Positions 38,442 through 64,000 of a stretch of 64,000 nt of DNA are shown here, piece after piece (within the stretch, counting starts at the first letter, position 1; each line of letters starts with the position of its first letter). The notes under the pieces were generated by a model. It was not told the DNA's origin. It saw only the letters and a list, made by a program, of their open reading frames with translations, and did no database searches. The DNA is from Arctopsyche grandis (taxonomy: Eukaryota > Arthropoda > Insecta > Trichoptera > Hydropsychidae): positions 14,680,079-14,744,078 of the forward strand of contig NC_135356.1 in NCBI RefSeq assembly GCF_051622035.1, written 5' to 3'. A program made the position numbers and the translations under genes.

Positions 38442-38808
38442 TAGAGGTAGGACCGGAAGCGCGCCGTCTATTATTCCATTATTGTAAATGCTTTGTAAAA
38501 AAGGTTCGGCAATCCTTTATATAACTTATTACCAGAGATAGGTGCAGAAATGCGCCAGCACAGAAAAAAATGGGATCCTTTTGTCAATTTCTATTCTTAA
38601 CCTTATTTTTGCTCTCTAGAAAGGTTCCCATTTTTTCTGTGCTGGCGCATTTCCGCACCCTTCTCTGGTTATTACTAGTCACCGGACCCAGAAAGTGCCG
38701 CGTATTGTTCAAAGGTTATAAATGCATTGTTAAAGGTTTGCCGAACCTTTTTTACAAAGGATTTACAACAATGGAACAATGGATAGCATTGTGACTATCC
38801 TACCTCTA
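38442..38808. mobile_element. Nested hAT-like MITEs of the 133-bp family
   Basis: Three parts lie here. A partial 5' copy of the TAGAGGTAGGACCGG element is at 38442-38524. A 135-bp palindromic relative (CAGAGATAGG ... CCTTCTCTG) is at 38533-38667, with flanks cttattac / gttattac. A complete inverted 133-bp copy is at 38676-38808. The sequence gttattac occurs at 38434, 38668 and 38809, so the second and third parts share a target duplication. Confidence 0.8.
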
Positions 38809-38867
38809 GTTATTACGATTTGATATTTTGTTGTATATACTTTTTACTTTATCTATGTATATAGTAA

Positions 38868-39715
38868 CAATAACAAAGTTTTGTGATCATGCGAAATTTC
38901 GAACTCGAGATTTTGACTCATTCGAACTCAGATCGAATTCGAAATTGATCACTGATCATGTTTTCATGATCTAGAATAAATATATGCGTGTCTGTGTGTC
39001 TGTGTATTTTGGGGATTTTTGAACATCGTTAGTCCCATCGAACTGAAATTTAGTATCTGCTACTAAAATTCTTATCAATATGACGTAAATCTTTTTCAAA
39101 TTTTTAAGTTTACCAGAAATGGTACCTCCCCTTATAGGTGTCCTCTTTTTTTTTTTGAAGTTTTTGGATTTAATTATCTCCCAAACCGCTAATTGAATGG
39201 AATAAAAAAAAAATTTAAATCACTAAATTTAATAAACCGGAAGTGGGATAAAAACTCAAGAAAGAAAGGTCACAAATTTTGTGGCCACTACTCTGTCCAC
39301 ACCCCTAAGCGTATCAAGCTGAAAATTTATATTTGTATTCTTTATGTACTAACTTAAGCGCGAAACGGGACGCAGTATTTTTTTTTAAACATTTAAAACA
39401 TTTCATTTTATTTTGACCTTTTATTATTTTTATTTTCTTGATATTTAATGTGTATAATAATTATAGTGATTTAAGTAATAAAAAAAATTTGAACAAAACC
39501 CGACAACCGGAAGAAGAATTTTTGTCTTGTGTAAGTTTCCCTACATTTGGGCTCAATTTGTGTCAAAAACGCTCCCACAACCGGTTATCTATCGAATTTT
39601 GTTTTGTGACCTTCTTATATTCCTCAAATACACATAAAGTCATGGGTTGGTCACATCCGAATTTTTTATTTTTCCAGCGTGATGAAATTATATTATTTCA
39701 TTGATTATTTTCAAT
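38868..39715 (-). repeat. Dispersed repeat Z, minus copy
   Basis: It is inverted relative to 60860-61690. Shared landmarks are 'tttgtgatcatg.gaaatttcgaactcgag', 'gtgtctgtgtattttgggga', 'cttccggt' and 'aaaggtcaaaataaa'. Other pieces lie at 33940-34085, 36350-36900 (split by the hAT element) and 63860-63905. The class is uncertain; the 3' words resemble RTE-linked retroposons. Confidence 0.55.
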
Positions 39716-40119
39716 TTTATTTTCATTGATTACTATTTTTTTGCTACTATGGTAGTTTGGGACAACCTTGTGCGTACCATTTAGTATAGTTATATTATTT
39801 GTATTGTTTAATAATAAATTAATTGTTTATAATTTTTTATCACATACATATTTACCTATATAAATTAAATTAATAAATTAAATAATAAAGATGATAAATA
39901 ATATGATTCCTACTAAAACAATTTATAAAAAAAGAGTTGGAGCAATTACTTAATTAGGTGTGAGTGCAAGTAATTAGGTGGAGCGGAGCTGGAGAGGAGC
40001 TGGAGCGGAACAACTGAAAAAATGGGTCGCTCCGGATCACTGTTATTTATGTACATTTATTGTTATTTCAATATTATTATTATCAGAGATCTGGAGTAAC
40101 CATTTTTTTGAGTGGCTCC

Positions 40120-40475
40120 GCTCCGATACATAATTACTTGCTCCAACTCCAGAAAGACAGAAAGCGTAACACGTTGGTGAGAAGTATGACAAGGGTAGTG
40201 GACATAGTGGATAGAGAAAAAAGATTGAAATGGCAATGGGTGGGCCACGTTGCTAGAAGAATGGACGAAAGGTGGACAAAAGAAGTTATTGAATGGAAGC
40301 CCGAGAGAATGCAAAAGGGTAAAAGGAAGACCACAGGAAAGATGGGTGGACGAAATCAAGAAAATGTGCGGGGTGAGATGGATGAGAGTTGCGCAAAACA
40401 GAGACGAGTAGAAGCGTGTTGGAGAGGCCTTCATCCAGCAGTGGATGGCGAATGGCTGTAAATGATGATGACGAT
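40120..40475 (+). pseudogene. RTE-like LINE: C-terminal end of endonuclease/reverse-transcriptase ORF
   Basis: An open stretch reads VVDIVDREKRLKWQWVGHVARRMDERWTKEVIEW and later GLHPAVDGEWL, then a stop and 'atgatgatga' repeats. This is the typical C-terminal tail of RTE/CR1-type endonuclease-RT proteins. It is 5'-truncated and lies 465 bp before the transferrin start; it is not a host gene. Confidence 0.82.
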
Positions 40476-40939
40476 GATGTATGTATATGTACATTATATA
40501 GTTCTTACAATTTTTTTTTCGTTTATATCATATTTTTACAACAAATTTCGCGGCATTTTGAAATTTGCCAAGGGCGGCGCATTGTCTAGGAACGTTACAA
40601 GTTATGTACACCTCTCAAATTGTGACTATGATAATACGAAATCCCGCCTCACTTTGAACTATAATTTCAATATTACATATTGACATTATAGTTGAATCCG
40701 GCTATTTGATAACGAATTTCATTCAAAAACCGGTTGATCTTACCTAATATTATAAATTTAATATAACAGCTAATATTTCTTAGTGTTGCGTGTTTGCGAT
40801 CTTATAAAATTACATATTACAGAGGATTTGTTGTCGAAATTATTGAATAGTGGTGGTGGTAGCTGCCAGCGAACGTGGTCATCCTTGGTCAAACGATCAG
40901 TGTGTTGCAGGGAGCAGCTGCCTAGACACCGTGGACAAA

Positions 40940-56481
<15,542 letters not shown>

Positions 56482-56867
56482 AATGTTTCATCGTGTATAG
56501 ATATTAAATTGTATTTGTTATAATTTAATTCAAGTCTCAATATATGTATATGTTTAATTTCAAAATGGAATAGGCCCATTTTGCAAATGTTTAAGTCAAG
56601 CTATTTATGTGTACTTTTTAAAAAATGAAAAAAGTGCAAACAATTAGAAAGTTTTTAATCCTTGATAAATAGTGTAAACTAGTCATAATCAACTTCTTTT
56701 ATCACAGTACACATCTATATAAATATCTTCATTAATCTTTGCTTACTATTAAATGATCTCTGAGCATTTTTTTTATTTATATACACTTACCTACATATGT
56801 ATGTACATATTATACATTTAAATATTATTAGATGTATATAAGAAACTACTATTCTAATATACAAAGC

Positions 56868-56873
56868 AATAAA
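56868..56873 (+). terminator. Possible polyadenylation signal of the transferrin gene
   Basis: This AATAAA lies 387 bp past the stop and 6 bp before a solo LTR. It is one of few canonical signals in this stretch; use is not proven. Confidence 0.35.
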
Positions 56874-56878
56874 TATAT

Positions 56879-57195
56879 TGTAACGTAGAGATTAGTTGGG
56901 TGGCGCTCGTGGACCGATGGCTTACGAGCGCTAATCACCTGATCTCTCGTTCTCGCCGAATGAATAAGCCGTATGTAACGGCCAATGGGATCGTCCCACT
57001 CATCGACCAATAGTTAACATGTGTATGTATGTATTTGTGTTGTGCCCAACGGGTATAAATATGGGGCGCTCTCGGTCTGGAAACCATTCCGACCTGGAGC
57101 GCCGACGAGAGCACACGAATAAAACCTTCTACAAAACTCCTGCATCTTTCTCTCCGATTCTGGAAGCCCCCCCCCCCCTTCACGTCCACGCAACA
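56879..57195 (+). mobile_element. Solo LTR of a second LTR-retrotransposon family
   Basis: TGTAACGTAGAG ... CACGCAACA is flanked by ATAT on both sides (4-bp duplication). Promoter-like gggtataaatatgg (57050-57063) and AATAAAAC (57118-57125) place it in plus orientation. A poly-C tract lies near the 3' end. It sits just downstream of the transferrin gene. Confidence 0.82.
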
Positions 57196-59053
57196 ATATT
57201 ATACATACATATATTTTTAATTATTCTCTTATAGCAGTGAAGGAGTGATATTCTTTGACGGGAACACCAATGAGTTTTGAAGACGATCTTGATTGTTCAA
57301 TTGATACAAGTGTTATTGTATGTATGGCGAAGGAAGTAGTTGCTCGACTTGAGAGTGGGCAGGCTGAACTCCTGCAGCTCACCGGCATCTGGGGATGATG
57401 CGCTGGTTTATATATTGGTTGATTGTGTAACGCGTAGCTTGGCCGGCGAGATCACGTTGTGGAAGATTCCTACGGACTCAGGTTAATAAATACACATGTC
57501 GTGAGCAATTTGCAACCCCCCCCCAGTTGTACTCAAGTAACTTATTACTAACAGTATAAATATAGCATTGGCTGAAAATAATCATTTAGATGTATATATG
57601 TATATAAGTATTTGCAACTCCGCAGATCTCAAATTCAGGGTACTATTCTCAGATAAAGCTTCCATTTTTTCAGTATGATAAAAATGGATTTATTCTATAG
57701 TAAGTACTTTAACATAAAATAGCTAGATTAAAATATAGATTCTGCAGTTTTAATTCGACATTATGTAGTTTTTGTATTCTTGTAGTTGGTCCTGTATCAT
57801 TTAGATACTATAAATTGTGAAATGTGATGAAAATAAAACGTTTGTATTTAACAACTTTATTAATATTCGATAGCAAACTTAAAATAAAAATATGGTGAAA
57901 ATATCAGGTTTATTAATTGGAAAAAAGTATTTTAACCGTACAATACAAATATTATAAACACAACAGGAGTATTGTTTGCGACAGTTTTATTATAATTATG
58001 TATTTAAAAATTAATAAATTGAATTTCATAAGTATTTTTGGCAAAATGGAAATCAAAACAAATTTATCAACTTTTAATTCATATCTAATAATTGATAAAT
58101 TCATATGCACTTACTGTATAATACAATTTTATTTGTTTTATATACAATGCGACAATTCTAAAGTCGCTTAAAAAGATCACAAGATGAAGTATAAAAGATG
58201 TCGGACTCGACCGACATTTATAATTAAGACGAAAAAAATTGAGCAAAAGTTATACAGCTGATAAATAGTATTAAAAACCCAATATAAAAACAAATGTTTC
58301 CAACAAAAAAGGCACATAGATTTTACCCTGTAAAATTTTACTCGCCAAAAATGTGTTTAATAAAGATTAAACTTGTAAATAAAATTTGAATGTATTTACA
58401 ATATTTTAAATGAACTAAAGTTTATTAAATCGATTCATTATATAAAAAAATTAGAGCTCTAAATTCGTTGCAAATAAGTAGTTAGGAAATATTAAAAAGT
58501 AATTGATAATACGCATGTGTATGTATGTATGTACAGTACAAAGCTAAATTTACACCCGGATGCAAGTTAAATTGCATTACTCGTCAGACTTTTAAGTGAT
58601 GCATTATAAAACAGACAAGATAATTTTCATATGAAACACATTTATCGCTAAATTGAGACGTTCTATATACATTTATATGTACATAATATATATATATATA
58701 TACATATATCTTTATATTTGAACTAAATTCATATATCGAGCATCCACATTTAAAAAGAGCCAATAAAAATTTAAAATAAAAAAATCTTAACATATTTAGT
58801 TACATCAAAACTGAATTTATTACTCGGTGGTTAAAACACATATCCACCTGAGACTAAAAAAATATTTAAAAAAAAAGACAACTCACTTTCAACACACCGG
58901 AACAATTCAAGTCATTCAAAAAATGACAAATTTTAGTATAATTGTCATTTTTTGACCATGAGAACGTTAACGGCACATGATGATATGAGTTATTATCGAT
59001 TTCACAATTTATAAAAATACGAATGCCAGGAGTATTGCTAGTGTGACGGGAAA
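57196..59053. other. Convergent spacer between the transferrin and E2 genes
   Basis: 57230-57530 is richer in GC than its surroundings. It contains a short ATG frame (57270-57398, 42 codons, reading MSFEDDLDCSIDTSV), an AATAAATA and a poly-C run. I do not recognise it; it may be a retroelement leader fragment. The rest is AT-rich with no supported feature. Confidence 0.4.
58816..58821 (-). terminator. Possible polyadenylation signal of the E2 gene
   Basis: TTTATT on the plus strand lies 233 bp past the E2 stop. The call is weak because of AT-rich context. Confidence 0.3.
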
Positions 59054-59992
59054 TTAAGGAAATATGTACTCGGTCGCCTTTTCTAAGTCCCATTCGTTCG
59101 ACGATAAGGCGACGAGAGCTATGGTATCGCTTACACCCAAGTCGGCTAGTTTTCTCAGTTTTTCGTCGAAGTACGGATTATTATCAGGTCCGCCGGCATA
59201 CAGATGAGTCCATTGTCTTGCCGTCATTTGGAATAGCACGTTGTTGTTTTTATATTGGTTCGCCACGACAGCATCCTGAGGATCGTCCGGCTCCGGAGAC
59301 GACAACAGAGCTTGCAACGACAACAGCACAGTGCGCAAAGTCATCGCAGCCGCCCACTGATCTTTCAATATATCAAGACATATGGCGCCGGTAGCCGACG
59401 ATATATTAGGATGCCAAATATGTGTGATGAATTTCACCTGTAATTGATTGAAAAAAAAACCATCCTTGCAATATTGTCATTTGTAATACAAACACCTATT
59501 ATTTTCCATACAAATTAATCAATAAACAACGCGCGCACAATAACAAAAAAAAATCACAGTTGAAATTCGCTGCTAATAAAGATCGCACGCTCTTGAAGGC
59601 CCTACCCACTTCTAATTTTAAAATAATCAAATAAAAATTAATAAGCTATATACGTACATGTAAAATAGCTTGACACTGATTGTGGATAAATGTTTCTGCT
59701 GATTCATATCATTTCAAGTGTGTTAAAAAACTAGCACTGGAAACGTATGAATCTACATATGTATATAGAGCATATAAAATTGAAGGTTTGTAGGGCCGTT
59801 TAAATCGCGAGTGGAGTTCGCTATGTAAGTCTGAGATACCTTTGGTGGATCGAAGGGATATGATTCCGGAATTTCAAAGTTGAGAATGAACTTTCCCCCC
59901 TCGTAAGGCGTTTCAGGAGGGCCTGTTATTTCTCCCTTCAGTGTCATCCAGAAGTCGTTCAACACTTCAATCTTGATCGGACATCCCACCAG
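59054..59992 (-). CDS. UBE2K: Ubiquitin-conjugating enzyme E2-25K (UBE2K family), last two exons
   Basis: The minus-strand exons are 59992-59840 and 59437-59054, joined in phase at PPK|VKF, giving 178 residues to the TAA stop. Exon 1 shown encodes [29 protein letters not shown] and [13 protein letters not shown]. Exon 2 continues [11 protein letters not shown], then the active-site Cys in [13 protein letters not shown] and [20 protein letters not shown]. It ends with a UBA domain (about the last 40 residues, [25 protein letters not shown]). UBE2K accepts ubiquitin from E1 and builds mainly Lys48-linked chains; the C-terminal UBA binds ubiquitin (family knowledge). The usual N-terminal part (about 20-25 residues, AVQRIKREFKEV type) is not seen and must lie in an upstream exon, probably beyond 64000. 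No broken codon or lost catalytic residue is visible. Confidence 0.93.
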
Positions 59993-60484
59993 CTGAAAAA
60001 GAAATATGTTTCGTTCAATATTGATTCGAGGTAAATAAATTCTCGCCTCGTCATACATTTGGATCTAAATTTAAATGTACGTCTAATTTTATTTCGGCGA
60101 CTGAGTGACACTGGCACTATTGTGTTTATGTGTTTATTCACGCTTACTACGCTAAATTTGAATGTTCGTTGTCCAAAACAGGGCCAACTAATTATTTGCG
60201 CGACGAGTGCATTATATGCATGTTGATAAAAAAAAAACCTCAGTCTAATCAGTTTCATATTAAAATATTATCTAAAGTTAAACCGCAAATCCGTTTCTAT
60301 ATTTTTTTAATACAATGAAAAAACGCAAACTTTTTCGATGCAAGCAATAGCATATTGCATTGATACCAGGTATGTGCCAGAGTCGCTTCAAAATATACCG
60401 TCTCTGATTTTGACGATTTAAATAAGATTGACTTTTTGCCAAGGTTATAATGAAAAAGAGCGATTTTCAAAATATCATCATATA

Positions 60485-60692
60485 TATTTTTTTGATTTTT
60501 AAATGCTTTTTATTATTACGAAATTATGTTCACAATACATCTTATATCTATTTTAATAGCTACTGATCTACTGATCATTTTCTATTTTACAATTTTAATT
60601 TAATTTGGTTAGTAATTACAGTATTATATTATTCTAATGTTAATCTAAAGCATAATAGGAAAAAGAGCTCAAAAACCTATTTACAATCCTTA
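60485..60692 (-). mobile_element. 3'-truncated LINE-like repeat, copy 2
   Basis: It is nearly identical to 17266-17472, in the same orientation, with the A/T-rich AATAAA-containing end at the low-coordinate side. The high similarity suggests recent activity. Confidence 0.6.
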
Positions 60693-60714
60693 ATCATATA
60701 TATAATAGCGCTAC

Positions 60715-61690
60715 TCTGTGTGTCTGTCTGCGATAACGCTCGCCGTAGTATAATAGTATTTTCGATTCGACATACATATGTACGTCACAGCTAAAACACT
60801 GCTAACAAAACGAATATAATAACAAAAGAAAAAACTTCTATATATACTGTTTGCTACCAATGTTTCCTCAAGGTTACAAGAGCTTTTTCGATACAAATTG
60901 AGCGCTAATGTAGGTAAACTTATACAAGACAAAAGTTCTACTTCCGGTTGTCGGATTTTGTTCGAAATTTTTTTATAACTTAATATCACTATAATTATTA
61001 TACACATTAAATATCAAAATAAAAATAATTTAAAAGGTCAAAATAAAATAATGAAATATTGTTTTAAAAAAAATAGTTACTAGTTAATTTACGAATTCTG
61101 ACCAAAACCTTATCAGCTCTAAGTCAGTACATGAAGAATACAAATATTAATTTTCAGCTTGATACGTTCAGGGATGTGAAAAGAATCGTCGTCACAGCAT
61201 TTTTGACTTTTCTAAGAGGAAAAAATCCAACTTCCGGTTTATTAAATTTTGTGATTTAATAAACCGGAAGTGATCAGAAAAAAATCAAACAAGAGTAAAC
61301 TGCCACTGACGGATGCTTACCAAATTTTATACATAACTTGGTATAAGCCTAAACTTGTACATATGAAATTTCAGTTCAATAAACCAAAAGGTTTCTTAGA
61401 AAAACTAAAAGTACTACTACCGGTTCCGATGCTAAGTTTCAGTTCGATAGGACTAACGGTGTTCAAAAAATCCCCAAAATACACAGACACACGCACACAC
61501 ACATTTTTTCTAGATCATGAAAACGTGATCAATGGTCAATTTCGAATTCGATCTGAGTTCGTATCAGTCAAAAATCTCGAGTTCGAAATTTCACATGATC
61601 ACAAAACTTCATCTATTTTCACTACTTCCATAGATAATGTAAAAGGAGTCGGAGTGGGTTTATATCGAAACATAAATAAAACAATCTAGG
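60715..61690 (+). repeat. Dispersed repeat Z, plus copy
   Basis: This is the most complete copy of the family seen in inverse at 38868-39715. Landmarks are cttccggttgtcggattttg (60949 on), aaaggtcaaaataaaa, ataaaccggaagt, ccaaaatacacagacacacg and aatctcgagttcgaaat. No conserved domain is seen in the frame 61270-61689. Confidence 0.5.
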
Positions 61691-61899
61691 TCTCAACTAT
61701 GTGAAAAGCCATTTTGAAGATCAAATCACCAGATAATGTGGCAACCCACAGCAAATATAAACAGGATCTAGCATACACAATATAACTGTTTATTATAAAC
61801 AAATATATGATTCAATCGGTGATAAAATTAAAATAAATAAAAAAGCCATTTATATAGCATATATATTATACATCATAATACCTGCAATTCGACGATTTT

Positions 61900-62450
61900 T
61901 TTTATAAAGTAATTAAAAAAGACTTGAGAATCCACATCGAGATGTTTAGAACAGCGTTCATGAAACTTAAAGCGGCACTTACAAACAAGCATCTCAATCT
62001 TCGTACACGTTTGAGATTGTCTGGTCAGTGCTGCTATATGGATGCGAAACGTGGACTCTGAATACCAGGATGAACAGCAGCATCGAAGCTTTTGAGATGT
62101 GGGTCTACAGGCATATGCTGAAGATCCCATAGACCAAAAAAGCCATGAATGTACCTATCCTCTGCATGATAGGGAGAGGCAGGCAACTTATTTCTGTCAT
62201 CAAACGGAGAAAGATATGAACACCTCGGACACATGATACGGGTTCCAAAATACAAATTTCTCCGTTCGATAATGGGAAAAATAAAAGTTAGAAAATGGAT
62301 TGACAGGAAAAAGTTGTCCTGGCTTCGAAATATGCGCATGTGGACCGATATTAACGCCGAAGAGCTGTTCCGAGCTGCTGAAGACCGATGTGGATATCTG
62401 CAAGTAATCAACGAGGTGGTCGCCAACGTCCGGATGCGGACAAGGCATTA
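61900..62450 (+). pseudogene. RTE-like LINE: C-terminal end of endonuclease/reverse transcriptase
   Basis: The plus frames read LLYGCETWTLNTRMN (with one frame change), IEAFEMWVYRHMLKIP, a stop, then IKRRKYEHLGHMIR, LSWLRNMRMWT and AEELFRAAEDR. This is the standard C-terminal region of RTE-type proteins. The frame is ended by the TTAA duplication of the piggyBac-type element at 62448-62940. After the element the frame can continue as LRRQRIK. Confidence 0.85.
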
Positions 62451-62940
62451 ACCGTTTACCCGCGGCCGTCTTCTATGGAAGCTTTGGATGACAAGTCTGT
62501 AGGGTGGCTGTCTTCCATAGAATTTCTGAACTTTGCACTGGATTTTGAGGCTTATATGCGCCTATTTCAACTGTTTTAAGGTTCAAAATTGGTTGAATAT
62601 ATTACTGAGAGTTGAATGCCATCTATTCAATTTGCTTAAAATGAATATATATACCAGTCAAAAATTAGTTTTTGTGGAACCATACTGAAACCTCGTTTAA
62701 GTGACGTCACGTCTTTATACAATTATGAGAATGATTATTTGACAATTAATCCATAACTACGAGATATATTATGTATTTTATTGTTTAAAATAATACTTTT
62801 TGTGTTAATTAACATATCTGGTTACTTGAGTAAATATTAAAATCTGTATTTAAGGTCGAAAACTCGATTGCCAAATTCGCGAAAAAGGTGCCGCGTACAG
62901 GGCTTGTTTGCTATATTTATTGCCGCGGGCAAAGGGTTAA
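62448..62940. mobile_element. piggyBac-type MITE, copy 2
   Basis: It has TTAA on both sides (62448-62451, 62937-62940), ends CCGTTTACCCGCGGC / the inverse of CCCTTTGCCCGCGGC, and is 485 bp. It is inverted relative to copy 1 at 14468 and alignable end to end. It is inserted in the RTE remnant. Confidence 0.88.
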
Positions 62941-64000
62941 GAAGACAAAGAATTAAAATTCATGATATTACATTTCAATCTAATAGTGGATTTATGTCAA
63001 TAAAATTCTACTAGTTGATAAATACTATGATGATATATTATTTTAACTCGTTAACGACGGGGAACGCGGAATCCACGTCCTCGGTAAACCTTGCGCTGTG
63101 ACGGGGAACGTAGATTCCACGTCGTCGATACTGCGCACTTTGAGATGGGATCCCACACATATACGCGCCATAATATTTTGTTTTAAGACAATATATGTCT
63201 CAATTGGGGTTTATATAATATTATTTCGAAAAAAAATGATCATATTTTTTAAATTTCACTGACATATCGAACAAAAAGAAAACGTTTAATTTTTTAAGAA
63301 CTTATGCTATAGATTTTGGTTTATTTTAAATTTTCATTGATTTTTATTGATTTCAATTGATTCTTAGTAATTACATACATGATCTCATACAAAATTCTCA
63401 TTGTATTTTTATTTAATTCAAATATCACCGCGGTGGTCGGAGTATCATATCACAACCGTGAATGTAAGCGCAATGCTTAGGCGAATTGTAAGTGATTCGC
63501 AACTCGTGTAATGCAACCATATATTTTTCCGTTAATAATTACGCAAAAATAATGTTTTTTCTTTTTTTTTTTTTATCTTTCCTAATTAGTTTCGCCAATC
63601 GCAGAATGTTTATTTATATAAAACACTCGGATAGGCAACGTAGCCAATTTACCCATGTTATGTGAGCATTTGTAAAAGTTATTATTATTGTAATAACATG
63701 TTTATTTATTTAAAATATGCATGAGAAGCGGCCCTAATCTGTGCCGTGACCCACGTGAGTTATTCTTATTATAATATTTCGTTCACAATAATTATGAGTC
63801 ATCAGTCATATATGGAATTTTTTGCTTATCTCCGTGTGTGTATTCACAATATATAGAAGTTCTGTGATCATGAGAAAATTCGAACTCGAGATTTTGACTG
63901 ATTTTTTAAAATACGTCTATCCAACTTTATAAAACAAAGGTTTTTCTAGAAAAAATTACATGCTGGGATTCTTACAGAGAGAATGGGACAAGTTAGATGC

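Larger units (their letters stand above)
20475..40939. other. 20-kb gene-free spacer between the divergent acyl-CoA synthetase and transferrin genes
   Basis: No conserved host gene is visible. The content is transposon remnants (listed separately), palindromes and AT-rich sequence. Regulatory sequence for both flanking genes is expected near the two ends, but I cannot point to a specific site. Confidence 0.6.
59993..64000. other. Intron or upstream region of the E2 gene, repeat-rich
   Basis: No E2 5' exon was recognised. The stretch holds repeats listed separately (60485-60692, 60715-61690, 61900-62450, 62452-62936). 63047-63125 carries two copies of a 'gacggggaacg' unit starting after a TTAA, possibly the end of another TTAA element. 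A fragment of repeat Z lies at 63860-63905. Confidence 0.45.

Noticed and set aside
40060-40461. A 133-residue host gene
   Set aside because: The content is the C-terminal tail of an RTE-like LINE and the 5' part is random.

Overview
The window is AT-rich animal nuclear DNA, almost certainly from an insect. Genes are split by GT-AG introns, and the protein set fits an insect: a fibrinogen-domain protein, a mitochondrial-type acyl-CoA synthetase, a GPI-type degenerate transferrin and an E2-25K ubiquitin-conjugating enzyme. Introns and spacers are packed with dispersed repeats. I cannot fix the order or species. I see no bacterial operon, CRISPR array, rRNA gene or functional tRNA gene.

Four genuine genes are present, all rebuilt here exon by exon with consistent splice phases. 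(1) 5198-11909, plus strand: the 3' seven exons of a coiled-coil plus fibrinogen C-terminal domain protein; its 5' exon(s) were not found. (2) 20456-13843, minus strand: a complete 7-exon, 584-residue acyl-CoA synthetase (4CL/luciferase-like, resembling fly pudgy) with a mitochondrial-type leader. (3) 40940-56481, plus strand: a complete 11-exon, 725-residue transferrin that has lost most visible iron and anion ligands in both lobes and ends in a GPI-type tail (Tsf3-like). (4) 59992-59054, minus strand: the last two coding exons of a UBE2K/E2-25K enzyme. Genes 1/2 and 3/4 converge on their 3' ends. Genes 2 and 3 diverge from a 20-kb gene-free spacer (20.5-40.9 kb). The four genes do not form an obvious pathway.

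The rest is a dense record of transposition. I could define ends or target duplications for: piggyBac-type TTAA elements (two families, two copies each); hAT-type elements with 8-bp duplications, including a strikingly length-constant 133-bp family with TAGAG ends; Harbinger-like TTA palindromes; an 869-bp foldback element inside a long TA microsatellite; LTR elements (three copies of one family, one with a tRNA-Leu type primer site, plus one solo LTR of another); two Tigger/pogo 3' ends with a decayed transposase; hAT, RTE-like and Jockey/CR1-like coding remnants; a tRNA-derived SINE; and several short retroposon families. Nesting is common. The repeat at 45.4-46.4 kb carries at least two younger elements, and one insertion can be read against an empty copy at 24.4-25.0 kb.

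The most unusual signals are: a set of palindromic elements with unrelated hairpin arms but the same core near the apex (38.6, 45.7 and 48.1 kb; the core recurs without a hairpin at 48.3 kb); the ligand-less double-lobed transferrin; and several perfect or near-perfect palindromes (28.9, 53.5, 23.5, 18.0 kb) that no gene explains. All alignments were made by eye.
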